Shown one piece after another: positions 10,343-20,376 of a stretch of 64,000 nucleotides of DNA; position 1 is the first letter of the stretch; the number at the start of each line of letters is the position of its first letter. A program made the position numbers and the translations under genes. Origin of the DNA: an uncultured Prevotellaceae bacterium (GTDB taxonomy: Bacteria; Bacteroidota; Bacteroidia; Bacteroidales; Muribaculaceae); the NCBI GenBank assembly GCA_947167995.1, contig CAMVKS010000009.1, positions 1-64,000 on the forward strand, written 5' to 3'. The notes beneath the pieces are model-generated. The model ran no database searches and was not told the DNA's origin. It was given only the letters and a program-made list of their open reading frames with translations.

Positions 10343-10386
10343 ACATCGGCATGAGATTGTATCCAACTCTCATGCCGATGTTTTTA
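10343..10386. terminator. Bidirectional rho-independent terminator
   Basis: ACATCGGCATGAGA-(11 nt)-TCTCATGCCGATGT with T tract. Confidence 0.75.
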
Positions 10387-10401
10387 ATGTAGTATCTTAG
10401 T

Positions 10402-10743
10402 TCATTTCTCGTCATTAGAGAACATCATGTTCAAGACCCAGTTGACAATTGCCAAGATAATGCTGAACAATATGGCAGAACCGAGTCCGTCCACTTTGAA
10501 TCCCTCGATGAACCAGGCGCAAAGCAAGACCATGAGCCCATTGATCACTAAGGAGAACAACCCTAAAGTGAGAATTGTGATTGGCAATGAAAACAACCTC
10601 ACAACAGGCTTGACCACAGCATTTATTGCGCCAAGAACCACTGCGACAATAACAGCCACCCACCATGGTTCAATAGTGACACTATCCATGAAGTAGGCTG
10701 TAATGCCAACTGCAACCGATGAAAGTATCAATCTTGCTATCAT
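10402..10743 (-). CDS. Phage holin family 4_2-type small membrane protein (housekeeping, not prophage)
   Basis: Four TM segments; VVAVVLGAINAVVKPVVRLFSLPITILTLGLFSLVINGLMV is characteristic. Confidence 0.85.
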   Translation of the reverse strand: MIARLILSSVAVGITAYFMDSVTIEPWWVAVIVAVVLGAINAVVKPVVRLFSLPITILTLGLFSLVINGLMVLLCAWFIEGFKVDGLGSAILFSIILAIVNWVLNMMFSNDEK

Positions 10744-10779
10744 AATCTATCTTCTTTAATGTTACACAACCTCCAAGAA

Positions 10780-11832
10780 CTAATTGTTAATTGTAATTTC
10801 GCCACAAATGCTGTACTGCAAGTATTTGGTGACCTGTGCACTTGTTTTACCCATCCCAAAAAGATACATCATCTTGGTAATTGCCGCCTCACTGGTGATG
10901 TCGTTGCCACTAATTACTCCGGCACGAGCCAAGGCGTTACCTGTATCATACAAGTTGCTGTTGACCGAGCCATTAACACATTGTGTTACATTAAGAATCA
11001 CCACACCTCGCTTCACTGCATTAGCTATAGGGTCAGTAAACCATTTGTCATTAGGGCTGTTTCCTGCACCATAGGTCATCAACACCACACCTTTGATGCC
11101 TGGGGTGTTGAGAAGATATTCCAGGGTGTCGCGAGTCATGCCTGGGTGCAAGACGATGAAGATGACATTAGAATCCATCTCATTATGCACCAGCAACGGA
11201 CGATTGTGGTCGGTGCGATATAGTGCTTCCTCATTGAAGTGTATATCTAATCCTATTCTTGCCAAATCGGGATAGTTGGCACTCATAAATGCATTAAAAT
11301 TGTCGGCACTAACTTTTGAACTACGATTGCCCCTAATCAGGTGGTTTTCAAAAAGAATAGCCACTTCCTGAACCATCGCGTCTCCCCTACTGTTTCTTGC
11401 CGCAGCAACCTGGAGTGCAGTTATCAGATTTTCTTCGCCATCGGTTCTCACCTCACCAATTGGAAGCTGAGAGCCTGTGATAATGACTGGCTTGTTTAAA
11501 TTCTCCAACATGAAGCTCAAAGCCGAGGCAGTGTAGGCCATTGTGTCGGTGCCATGCAGAATCACAAATCCATCGTAGGCATCATAATTGTTGTCAATAG
11601 CATTGGCTATTTGGCTCCAATGCTGAGGATTCATGTTACTGCTATCGATGGGAGGTTCAAATTGCAGGTTGTCAATATCATAATTCAACATCTTGATTTT
11701 TGGGACATTGTCGATGAGATGTGAAAAATCAAACGGCTTGAGCACCTTGGTCTCAGGATTTTCAATCATTCCAATAGTCCCACCAGTGTAGATGAGAAGA
11801 ATTTTAGGATTCACATTATTGTTTTTATTCAT
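10780..11832 (-). CDS. ansA: Type I L-asparaginase
   Basis: LLIYTGGTIGMI and VILHGTDTMAYTASALSFML asparaginase signatures. Confidence 0.93.
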   Translation of the reverse strand: MNKNNNVNPKILLIYTGGTIGMIENPETKVLKPFDFSHLIDNVPKIKMLNYDIDNLQFEPPIDSSNMNPQHWSQIANAIDNNYDAYDGFVILHGTDTMAYTASALSFMLENLNKPVIITGSQLPIGEVRTDGEENLITALQVAAARNSRGDAMVQEVAILFENHLIRGNRSSKVSADNFNAFMSANYPDLARIGLDIHFNEEALYRTDHNRPLLVHNEMDSNVIFIVLHPGMTRDTLEYLLNTPGIKGVVLMTYGAGNSPNDKWFTDPIANAVKRGVVILNVTQCVNGSVNSNLYDTGNALARAGVISGNDITSEAAITKMMYLFGMGKTSAQVTKYLQYSICGEITINN

Positions 11833-11866
11833 AGCTTGAATATTAGAAAGTTTCTATAAAAAGTGT

Positions 11867-12769
11867 TTATTTCACACCTGAATTGAACGCTTTATAAAAG
11901 AACAACATTTGATAGTCAAGTGCATTTATCCAGAATGTCCAAGAATGGTTGCCAGGACGCACTGTGTAGTCATGAGGGATTCCTTGCTTGTCAAGGGCCT
12001 CATGTAGAGCATTGTTCTCTTGAATGAAAATGTCATCTTTACCAGCGTCAATAACAATATTTTGACCAGGGGTGAGAGTGGGAACAAGAGTCATTACTGA
12101 GTGCTCACGCCACAATTCCTTATTGCTTTCATATTCTCCTAATCGCTCATTGATTTTCCACTTGTTGGGAAAATTATAGATATCTACTCCACCCTCCATA
12201 CTACCGCATGAGCCATAGATGTCGGGGTGCCTCCATGCAAGCCATAGTGCACCATGACCACCCATGCTCAAACCTGTTATGGCACGATATTTGGGGCTAT
12301 TGATGGTGCGGTAATGAGTCTCTATATAGTTGCGAAGTTCATAAACGATATATGTCTCAAACTGGAAATTAGGATCAATGGGTGAGTCAAAATACCAACT
12401 GTCCTGACCATCGGGACACACTATAATCACGCCATATTGGGTCGCCACCGAACGCAGGTCGGCTTTGCGTGGCCAGTCACGATAGCTTCCCCACGCGCCA
12501 TGTAGCAGATAGACAACAGGATAATAATGTACTGGATTCTTTTTTTCAACATATTGTGCTGGCAGCACAATAGTGTTTTTAATAACACGTCCCATCTTTG
12601 TACTCATCACCTCGACAGTATCGACTATGGCATTCTTTTTCTCGGCATCGGCAATAGCCTTGTCATAGATGCTGGGGACAGATTGAGTCACTACATCTTT
12701 GGCTGGCAACAACAAGGTTACTGCCAAAAACATTGTAAGCAAAAGAAAATTCTTAGATACAGTTTTCAT
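11867..12769 (-). CDS. Secreted alpha/beta hydrolase, esterase family
   Basis: YPVVYLLHGAWG, GLSMGGHGALWLA nucleophile elbow, signal peptide. Confidence 0.88.
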   Translation of the reverse strand: MKTVSKNFLLLTMFLAVTLLLPAKDVVTQSVPSIYDKAIADAEKKNAIVDTVEVMSTKMGRVIKNTIVLPAQYVEKKNPVHYYPVVYLLHGAWGSYRDWPRKADLRSVATQYGVIIVCPDGQDSWYFDSPIDPNFQFETYIVYELRNYIETHYRTINSPKYRAITGLSMGGHGALWLAWRHPDIYGSCGSMEGGVDIYNFPNKWKINERLGEYESNKELWREHSVMTLVPTLTPGQNIVIDAGKDDIFIQENNALHEALDKQGIPHDYTVRPGNHSWTFWINALDYQMLFFYKAFNSGVK

Positions 12770-12771
12770 GA

Positions 12772-13233
12772 TTATTGGTTTTTCCGTTTTTTCTTAAAAA
12801 AGTCGGTCATGAGCATTGCACACTCTTGCTCAAGAACGCCACCCTCTATCTGGGTCTTTTTATGAAATGGATTATCACAAAACATGTGATAACCTCTTTT
12901 TTCGTCGGGGGCGCCGTAAACAATCCTCGATATCTGGCTCCAGCCAAGTGCTGCTGCGCACATCAAGCAAGGTTCAACAGTGACATAAAGAGTGCAATCT
13001 ATCAAATATTTCCCTCCCAAGAATGATGTTGCTGATGTTATTGCCTGCATTTCGGCATGAGCTGTAACATCGGTGAGAGTCTCTGTGAGATTGTACCCAC
13101 GCGCGATAATCTTACCCTGGCACACTATCACTGCACCGATTGGGACTTCGTCACGCTCGGCCGCTTCTTTGGCAAGTGTCAATGCCAAACGCATATATTT
13201 CTCGTCGATATCTGAATTTGGACTCATTTTCAT
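12772..13233 (-). CDS. tadA: Nucleoside / tRNA-adenosine deaminase
   Basis: AHAEMQAI...LYVTVEPCLMCAAAL cytidine-deaminase-fold zinc site. Confidence 0.85.
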   Translation of the reverse strand: MKMSPNSDIDEKYMRLALTLAKEAAERDEVPIGAVIVCQGKIIARGYNLTETLTDVTAHAEMQAITSATSFLGGKYLIDCTLYVTVEPCLMCAAALGWSQISRIVYGAPDEKRGYHMFCDNPFHKKTQIEGGVLEQECAMLMTDFFKKKRKNQ

Positions 13234-13236
13234 TAT

Positions 13237-14403
13237 CTACAAGAAAATTTTCTTAACATAGTTACCCACTCTAACAATATAGACTCGGTTGCGGGGCAAA
13301 TCTATCATCTCTGAATCACTTGAAATTCGTTGATAATAAAGACGTCCGTTCATATCCCAGACGCTAACCAACTTGCCATAGTTGTCGCCATAGATATATA
13401 ACGAGCCAAAATGTGTGACAATAATTGGGTCTGGCTCAACTGGGAAGGCTTCGTCAACAAACTGCTCAATGCCAGTAGTCATCGCCACCGTGACCTGAAA
13501 TGGGTCGCTATCACCCATCATTGTTGTGGGCACAATTGTATAGGTAGCATCATGGTCAAGTGCCGGCAAGTAACAATTGTCGGCGGCAGTGAGGGCTACA
13601 AACTCATCATTCTCGTCATATATCTTATAGGCAAGATAATTGCCCAGTGGCACACGCTGCCAATTTTGCATGAAAACTTCTCCTTCTGGTAGTGAAGAAA
13701 GATAGACGTCCTCGTTAGGGTAAAGTGTAAACAATTTATCATCACCCCATGTCTTGTCAGTACTGTAGGCGTCAATTGCTTCATAATCGGCAACAACCAA
13801 GTCCACATTATGCGTGCCAGTGAAAATCCCCCATCCACTTGCTTTGGGTGGATGATGTGCAGCGCTGTAGATTTCATAAAGATTATGGCAATCATTAAAT
13901 GCATAAGCATCAATTAGATTTAGCGTCGATGGCAGCATCACCGTGTGAAGATAATGACATGACTCAAACGACGCATAGCCCAATCTTTTCACGCCCTCGG
14001 GTATCGCAATGTTTACCAATGCTGTCCCGAGGAAACATTCGCGTGGGATTTCAGAAATATATAAAGGCAGTGTAACATTCACAAGTTTGTCACATTCCAA
14101 GAATGCCTCGGCACCAATCTGGGTTACTGAGTTGGGAATCAAAACCTCAGTAATTTTTGAGTGTGCAAAAGCACCCTCGGCAATCGCAGTGACAGTATAA
14201 TTCTCACCTTCAAAATTAACAATTTCGGGAATTATATAAATGCCTTCATAAGCGTTCAGCCCATCAATAATATTATCATCAACCTCAACTTCTCCAAATT
14301 GAGGCCTGAAACTATAAACCAATCCTCCACTGGCAAAATCCCCCGCATGAACAGTCAGGGCCATTAACCACAATGCCAACAGTATTATATATTTGATTCT
14401 CAT
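13237..14403 (-). CDS. Secreted BspA-type leucine-rich repeat protein with C-terminal sorting-like tail
   Basis: ITEVLIPNSVTQIGAEAFLECDKLVNVTLP repeats; C-terminal VSVWDMNGRLYYQ...YIVRVGNYVKKIFL. Confidence 0.85.
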   Translation of the reverse strand: MRIKYIILLALWLMALTVHAGDFASGGLVYSFRPQFGEVEVDDNIIDGLNAYEGIYIIPEIVNFEGENYTVTAIAEGAFAHSKITEVLIPNSVTQIGAEAFLECDKLVNVTLPLYISEIPRECFLGTALVNIAIPEGVKRLGYASFESCHYLHTVMLPSTLNLIDAYAFNDCHNLYEIYSAAHHPPKASGWGIFTGTHNVDLVVADYEAIDAYSTDKTWGDDKLFTLYPNEDVYLSSLPEGEVFMQNWQRVPLGNYLAYKIYDENDEFVALTAADNCYLPALDHDATYTIVPTTMMGDSDPFQVTVAMTTGIEQFVDEAFPVEPDPIIVTHFGSLYIYGDNYGKLVSVWDMNGRLYYQRISSDSEMIDLPRNRVYIVRVGNYVKKIFL

Positions 14404-14565
14404 ATTTATGATTTTAACCTACAAAATTCAGCAAAAATCACGAAATCTGCAAGTTATTTTGAAAAAAACTTGTAAAAGAGCCCTAAAAAGTTCCGTAAAA
14501 AGATTCCGTCCAACGCATTCCTCCAATTGAAAGCTCTTGATGAGTTGCAATTATACTATCATTGG

Positions 14566-16029
14566 TCACTCTACCGATAAGGGGCAGTTGATAAGAAACA
14601 CTCTTTTCTCAGCTCGAGTCATGGCTGTGTAGAGCCAACGCAGGAAATCTAATGTACTCAAAGCCTCAGGCATGATTCCACCCATGTCCACAAAAACATT
14701 CTTCCATTGTCCGCCCTGAGATTTGTGGCACGTGACTGCATAGGCAAACTTCACCTGAAGTGCATTGAAATATTGGTGTTTTTTCATTTGTGCATATCGT
14801 TCCGATTTATTACCTGTACACTCATTGAGGACTTCATTATATAGGCGTTCGTTTTGTGCAGCAGTTAATGCGGGAGTACTGCTTTGCAAACTATCAATAA
14901 CAATCTTTACGTCCATCTCGGTATGGTTGTGGTCGGGAAACTCTACTGTCACATTGGCAAACTGGAGGCCGTAGGCTTGCTCAATCTCTCCCCAGACACG
15001 TTTAACTATCATAACATCACCGTTGGCAATGAAGTCTATATTATCATAGTCATTACTCCAATAATAGTTGTTTTTCGACACAAGCAGAATGTCGCCTATA
15101 CTCAATTCCTCTTCGCGATATAATATCGTGTTGCGAACACCATTATTATATAAAGTGGCTCTTTTGTTACTACGAGTAATGATCACTGTCTCTTCAATAC
15201 CATCTCGCTCATAGGAGTCGCTCAGGGTCTCAAGCAGAAACTCTCCCGAAAGCGATTCTATATCGGGATATTGCGCCAAGCTAAGCTTAGGCACTTCAAG
15301 CACATCGCTGTTGATAATATTACGGACAATGGTAGCATTTTGCAAAATACCTGAATCGGCTGCTTGACGTGCAATCTGGGTGAGTGTGATGTTATAGGGA
15401 GTTAAACCATACCCACTCATCACGTCGCTGTTGAGGGCGGGACTCTCGCTTTGTCCCACTGGTGGAAGTTGTGCACCGTCTCCCATGAGCATGAGCTTGC
15501 AGCCGTTGCCGTTATAGACATATTGAACCAGATCGTCAAGTAAGTGACCAGAACCGAAGAACGAACCTTCGGTTGATGAGTTGGCAATCATCGAAGCCTC
15601 ATCGACGATAAATATTGTGTTGCTATGTTTGTTTTCTGCGAGACTGAATCCTTGCGATAAATAGCTGTCTTGTCGATATATCTTTCTGTGAATTGTAAAT
15701 GCCGCACGATGTGAATATTCACTGAACACCTGAGCAGCCCTACCTGTTGGAGCAAGTAGCACTACCTTAATACCACGTCGTGTGAGAACCTGAACGACAA
15801 CTCCCATGAGAGAAGTCTTTCCCGTTCCCGCATATCCATTTAGCAAAAAAACACTACGCTCTTCGCCAATAAATAAAAAATGTGAAAATGCCGCAAGTGC
15901 CTCGACCTGTCCATCATTAGGTGTATAGGGCAATAGGTCAAGTACATCTTGATAAAAATCCTTTATCAAAAGATCATCGGCAGGAATGGTTGTGAGCTCT
16001 TTTTTTGTGTTTTTTTCTTTCATAGGCAC
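14566..16029 (-). CDS. ATP-dependent helicase, RecD/Dda-like
   Basis: NGYAGTGKTSLMG Walker A, IVDEASMI Walker B, AYAVTCHKSQGGQWKNVFVD motif. Confidence 0.88.
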   Translation of the reverse strand: MPMKEKNTKKELTTIPADDLLIKDFYQDVLDLLPYTPNDGQVEALAAFSHFLFIGEERSVFLLNGYAGTGKTSLMGVVVQVLTRRGIKVVLLAPTGRAAQVFSEYSHRAAFTIHRKIYRQDSYLSQGFSLAENKHSNTIFIVDEASMIANSSTEGSFFGSGHLLDDLVQYVYNGNGCKLMLMGDGAQLPPVGQSESPALNSDVMSGYGLTPYNITLTQIARQAADSGILQNATIVRNIINSDVLEVPKLSLAQYPDIESLSGEFLLETLSDSYERDGIEETVIITRSNKRATLYNNGVRNTILYREEELSIGDILLVSKNNYYWSNDYDNIDFIANGDVMIVKRVWGEIEQAYGLQFANVTVEFPDHNHTEMDVKIVIDSLQSSTPALTAAQNERLYNEVLNECTGNKSERYAQMKKHQYFNALQVKFAYAVTCHKSQGGQWKNVFVDMGGIMPEALSTLDFLRWLYTAMTRAEKRVFLINCPLSVE

Positions 16030-16069
16030 AAAAATAAGAAGAATTTCTAAAATTTCAAGAAAAAATCAT

Positions 16070-16077
16070 TAACTTTG
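16070..16077 (+). promoter_or_regulatory. -7 box of tRNA-Ser promoter
   Basis: TAACTTTG (TAnnTTTG consensus) about 18 bp before the tRNA. Confidence 0.5.
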
Positions 16078-16094
16078 CACCGCTTTTAGCTAAT

Positions 16095-16182
16095 GGAGTG
16101 GTGCTCGAGTGGCTGAAGAGGCACGCCTGGAAAGCGTGTAACCGTCACAAGCGGTTCCCGAGTTCGAATCTCGGTCACTCCG
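16095..16182 (+). tRNA. tRNA-Ser (anticodon GGA)
   Basis: GGAGTGG/TCACTCC acceptor, CTGGAAA anticodon loop, long variable arm, GTTCGAATC T-loop. Confidence 0.95.
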
Positions 16183-16193
16183 CGAGGAATAAA

Positions 16194-16227
16194 ACAGGTA
16201 GGTAACAAGTCCTACCTGTATTTTTTA
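16194..16227 (+). terminator. Terminator after tRNA-Ser
   Basis: ACAGGTAGG-(8 nt)-CCTACCTGT then ATTTTTT. Confidence 0.75.
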
Positions 16228-16323
16228 TCGATAAAAGTGTTATATCTGTGGCTCATGTTATGAGTAGTAACAAAATTATCACTAATTTTGCCGAAAAAAT
16301 TGAACAAGTAAAAATCACGTTTT

Positions 16324-17271
16324 ATGGGAAAGATTAACAACAACATTGTAACCCATGTCAAGGATTACCTCATGATCACAGTGGGATTATTGTGTTACTG
16401 CTTTGGCTACTCGGCTTTTCTGCTTCCCGAGAAGATTGTCACTGGCGGTGTCACTGGTCTTGCCTCACTGCTATATTTTGGATTCGAATGGAATGTTGCC
16501 ATCACTTACTATGTCATAAATGCCATCTTGCTTGCTATAGCATTCAGGACAGTTGGCAAGCAGTTTGTCATTCGCACTATAATAGGAGCCACAATTGCCA
16601 CGCTATTGTTAGGCATTATGGTGCCGTTGTTCAAGGAACCTATTGTTGCCCAGCAACCCTTCATGAATGTTATAATTGGTGCCGTTCTTTGCGGAATGGG
16701 GTTAGGGATCGTGTTCACACACAATGGAAGCTCTGCTGGCACCGACATCATTGCCGCCATGGTGACCAAGCACAGCAACATCTCGTTTGGGCGCACAATG
16801 ATATATGTCGACATGCTTATCATCAGTTCGAGCTATCTCATATTTCACACTCTCGACAAGATAGTATATGGTCTCATTTTCATGTTTATATGCTCAATAG
16901 CTGCCGATATGGTCATCGACAGCAACCGACAAAGTGTACAATTCATGATATTCTCCAAGAAATGGAAAGAAATTGCCGATGCCATTACACAGGAGGCCCA
17001 TCGAGGATGCACAGTGCTTACCGGCACCGGATGGTACACACAACAGGAAGCGACAATCCTGCTTGTGATGAGCCGCAACTATGAAAGCATGCACATCTTC
17101 CGCATTATAAAGGCGATCGACCCCGACGCTTTTGTATCGCAAGCTAAGATCAAGGGGGTTTATGGCGAAGGCTTCGACCATGTGAAAGTGAACTTGAAAA
17201 AAGAAGATGTTGACAAGATTTCAGACAAAGCCACTATCAACACCAACGGCTCAAATGAGCCTACTCAATGA
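16324..17271 (+). CDS. YitT family membrane protein (DUF2179)
   Basis: GYSAFLLPEKIVTGGVTGLASLLYF, GSSAGTDIIAAMV, C-terminal GCTVLTGTGWYT... Confidence 0.92.
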   Translation: MGKINNNIVTHVKDYLMITVGLLCYCFGYSAFLLPEKIVTGGVTGLASLLYFGFEWNVAITYYVINAILLAIAFRTVGKQFVIRTIIGATIATLLLGIMVPLFKEPIVAQQPFMNVIIGAVLCGMGLGIVFTHNGSSAGTDIIAAMVTKHSNISFGRTMIYVDMLIISSSYLIFHTLDKIVYGLIFMFICSIAADMVIDSNRQSVQFMIFSKKWKEIADAITQEAHRGCTVLTGTGWYTQQEATILLVMSRNYESMHIFRIIKAIDPDAFVSQAKIKGVYGEGFDHVKVNLKKEDVDKISDKATINTNGSNEPTQ

Positions 17272-17419
17272 GATAAGTTTAACATTTGGCATTATTTTTG
17301 CATTTAGGACTAAAAATAGTTGCAAAAAATTTGGTCTTATTAAAATAAAAGATGTAATTTTGCAGCTGTTTACAAGACAAATAATATTTTTTACTTAACT
17401 ATTTTAATTTATTTCTATT

Positions 17420-17587
17420 ATGGCATACGTAATTAGTGACGACTGTGTAGCATGTGGAACTTGCATGGATATGTGCCCAACAGGCGCTATCAGCGAGGGT
17501 GACATCTATGTAATTGACCCAGACACCTGCATCAGCTGCGGTTCTTGTGCTGAGGCATGTCCTAACGAGGCTATTAGCGAAGGCTAA
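17420..17587 (+). CDS. 2x[4Fe-4S] ferredoxin, 55 aa (below the ORF-track length cutoff)
   Basis: MAYVISDDCVACGTCMDMCPTGAISEGDIYVIDPDTCISCGSCAEACPNEAISEG; two CxxCxxCxxxCP motifs; upstream TAATTTTG. Confidence 0.96.
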   Translation: MAYVISDDCVACGTCMDMCPTGAISEGDIYVIDPDTCISCGSCAEACPNEAISEG

Positions 17588-17613
17588 TATCACTATTTGA
17601 TAACGAAAAAACG

Positions 17614-17652
17614 AGCATCCCGTTCTCAACATGAGAATGTGATGCTTTTTTT
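17614..17652 (+). terminator. Terminator after ferredoxin
   Basis: AGCATC...GATGCT plus inner TTCTCA/TGAGAA stem and T7 tract. Confidence 0.7.
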
Positions 17653-17686
17653 GTGCCCTTCCATTATGGTTTAGCGCAAAATTTAT

Positions 17687-17694
17687 TACCTTTG
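17687..17694 (+). promoter_or_regulatory. -7 box TACCTTTG immediately upstream of the start codon at 17700
   Basis: TAnnTTTG consensus 5 nt before ATG. Confidence 0.5.
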
Positions 17695-17699
17695 CATTC

Positions 17700-19511
17700 A
17701 TGAAGCCATTCAAAAAAAGACTCATAAAGAACTCCACATTGTGGTTTTATCTGTTAGCGGCATTATGTCTTATGATTCAACTGCTGGCAGTAGAATATCA
17801 TTTCAACAAGATTTCCGATATTAATTGGCTCAGCCATTTAAACATTAAAACAATATCACATCTTGCATTGAACTTGACTGCCGATGTGGTGATCTTATTG
17901 CTACCATACGTTGCATTGAAACCCAAGTGGCGCAAGTGGCAATGGTTGGTAATGTTTCTTGTCACGATATGGTGCCTGGCACAATTCCTGTACATGCCCA
18001 CCTACCGCGACATGATGCCATTGTCGTCATTCCTGCTGGCCGAGAATGTGGGAGGCACACTTATCAAGAGCACTGCCGGAGCATTTAGAGTTTCGGTCCT
18101 CGAAGTATTGTTACCTCCCGTTTTGCTATATATTGTTTACAGAATCTGGTTCAAACATGGAATCGAAAACAGTCAGCAAAAGTTGTGGAAACGAATAGTA
18201 CTTGCTTTGGTAAGTCTTATCGTTTTTGCAGGCATTCGGCTTGGAGTTAGCGCTTGGCACTATCATGACGACTCCGAAACTCAAGACTTTCAGCAACAGC
18301 TCACCAATGATTATTGTGTCATGTGGACCAAGCAAGGAGACTATGTAAACATCAATGGTGTCATTCCATATAATGTTTATTGTGCCTATACATCTATCTT
18401 CAACAAGACGACCCTCTCGCCCGAAGAAAAGAAAGATGTAATAAAGTTCATGAACGATCAACCCAGATACAATGACGATGATTTTTCCACTGCACGAGGG
18501 AAGAATGTGATACTGATAGTTGTTGAATCGCTTAACTCGTGGGTTATAGACCTCGAGCTCAATGGTCAGGAGGTGACTCCTACTCTAAATGCCATTTGCC
18601 GAGACACTGTAAACAACTTGGTGTGCACCAAAATGAAATCACAGGTGAAAAATGGGCGTTCAAGCGATGGTATTTTCATGTACAACACTGGCCTGCTGCC
18701 TCTAACTACGCAAGCAGTTGCCAACACTTTTGGAGATGTGCCATATCCTACTCTCGCCAAGTCGTTAGATGAATACGACACCTTCTATGCGTGTTGCGAC
18801 GAGCCCTCTTTATGGAATGTAAAAAACACTTCAAAAAACTATGGCTACAATAAGTTCTATGGGAAAGAGCAGATAAAGGATTTGATGAAAAACAATGGTT
18901 ATAAGCTCGACAAAGCACTTCTCGACGAAGTTTCGGAACTTCTACCCAAACACAAATCACCGTTCCTCGCTCTTATTGCCACAGCTGGCATGCATCATCC
19001 TTACGATTCGCCTATGGAGCCCACCACATGGGTTCAGAAAACTGGCCTTTACACATCCGAAGTGAGATGCTATTTAGAATGCTGCAACGCATTTGACAAT
19101 GCTTTTTCCGAGTTTCTTGAGAACATAAAAAAACAGGAAATCTATGAGAACACTATGATTGTTATAGTTAGCGATCACAATGAGATGGTTGACGATTCTC
19201 CTAAAGGCAGGCCATCAATTGACCGCATGGGAGATGATTGCGTGTTCATTGCTATTAACTCCGGGCAGAACGGATTTATCGAAGGCCCCATTGGGCAGAT
19301 CGACATCTACCCTACTATCATAGACCTTATGGGACTCAACAATCAAAAGTGGAGAGGTTTAGGCTACAGTGTATTGCGCAATGATCTACATTCAGTAGCG
19401 ACAGCACCTTTAGCAACTGTGGGGTCAAGCCCTCTTCTCTCGAGACAACAACAAGCGTGGCGCATAAGTGAGATGATCATCAAGAGCAGATGGTATGATG
19501 AAAGTGAATAA
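17700..19511 (+). CDS. LTA synthase / phosphoethanolamine transferase-like sulfatase-family membrane protein
   Basis: N-terminal TM helices; NVILIVVESLNSWVIDLELNGQEVTPTLN and MIVIVSDHNEM sulfatase motifs. Confidence 0.88.
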   Translation: MKPFKKRLIKNSTLWFYLLAALCLMIQLLAVEYHFNKISDINWLSHLNIKTISHLALNLTADVVILLLPYVALKPKWRKWQWLVMFLVTIWCLAQFLYMPTYRDMMPLSSFLLAENVGGTLIKSTAGAFRVSVLEVLLPPVLLYIVYRIWFKHGIENSQQKLWKRIVLALVSLIVFAGIRLGVSAWHYHDDSETQDFQQQLTNDYCVMWTKQGDYVNINGVIPYNVYCAYTSIFNKTTLSPEEKKDVIKFMNDQPRYNDDDFSTARGKNVILIVVESLNSWVIDLELNGQEVTPTLNAICRDTVNNLVCTKMKSQVKNGRSSDGIFMYNTGLLPLTTQAVANTFGDVPYPTLAKSLDEYDTFYACCDEPSLWNVKNTSKNYGYNKFYGKEQIKDLMKNNGYKLDKALLDEVSELLPKHKSPFLALIATAGMHHPYDSPMEPTTWVQKTGLYTSEVRCYLECCNAFDNAFSEFLENIKKQEIYENTMIVIVSDHNEMVDDSPKGRPSIDRMGDDCVFIAINSGQNGFIEGPIGQIDIYPTIIDLMGLNNQKWRGLGYSVLRNDLHSVATAPLATVGSSPLLSRQQQAWRISEMIIKSRWYDESE

Positions 19512-19566
19512 TTATTCGTTATTCTTTTCATTACAGAACACAAATATTGACAATATATATAACTGA

Positions 19567-19600
19567 ACAGAAGCGGGTCTCACGACTCGCTTCTGTTTTC
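19567..19600 (+). terminator. Rho-independent terminator
   Basis: ACAGAAGCG...CGCTTCTGT followed by TTT. Confidence 0.65.
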
Positions 19601-20015
19601 TCTGTCTTAATAAACCAAACTTATCACATTAGTAACTAAATTAATCTATGCTAAATTGCAGAATTTATTTTATTTAAATTCAATAGTTATATAGTTCTTC
19701 ATAAAGAAGAGTTAATATTGTCGTTTAAATAAATGATTGCTTAGTATTGTCTTAAACAGTCCTAATTATCAATAAAACAAATCGATAGTTACTCACCATT
19801 AGTTTTCCACTTGCAAAATTAATAAAAGTTTTTGTTATCAACAAATTTTTTATCAATATTTTCATATAAATATGCATTATTTTTTATTTATTTTTTCAAT
19901 TCACTATAAATAGACAATTATATATCATTGCTTACTTCACAAAAAAAACTTGTATTATTGAGAAAAAAGTAGTAATTTTGAAAACAAAAAAATAATCATT
20001 ATTAACGATAATATA

Positions 20016-20366
20016 ATGGAAAGCAAAGATTGGAAATCTATACTTGGTGAAGCCTTCAACATTGAGCCCAGTGAACCACAAGACACACACGAAGAAAATC
20101 AAGATAATCCATCAATACAGGAGCAACAAGGCAAGAAGATTATTGACATCATCCTTGATAAAAAAGGAAGAAAAGGGAAAACGGCTACAATTATCGCTAA
20201 CCTCAATCTCGATGAAGATTCAATCAAGAATCTCGCCACAATGTTAAAGAAAGAATGTGGCGTGGGAGGTTCTTCGCGTGACGAAGAGATTCTCTTGCAA
20301 GGTGACATGCGTGACAGAGCATTAAACTACCTCAAAGGTTTAGGACTAAAAGTAAGAATAATTTAA
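20016..20366 (+). CDS. SUI1/YciH-like translation initiation factor
   Basis: TLKKECGVGGSSRDEEILLQGDMRDRALNYLKGLGLKVRII matches the SUI1/eIF1 signature. Confidence 0.88.
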   Translation: MESKDWKSILGEAFNIEPSEPQDTHEENQDNPSIQEQQGKKIIDIILDKKGRKGKTATIIANLNLDEDSIKNLATMLKKECGVGGSSRDEEILLQGDMRDRALNYLKGLGLKVRII

Positions 20367-20376
20367 TCATCTGACA

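Noticed and set aside
10402-10743. Possible prophage remnant because of the holin-family call
   Set aside because: This holin 4_2-type membrane protein is a common chromosomal gene in Bacteroidales; no other phage genes nearby.
16392-17084. 230-aa alternative-frame ORF inside the YitT gene
   Set aside because: Composition rich in C/H/W without domains; overlaps a clear YitT coding frame.
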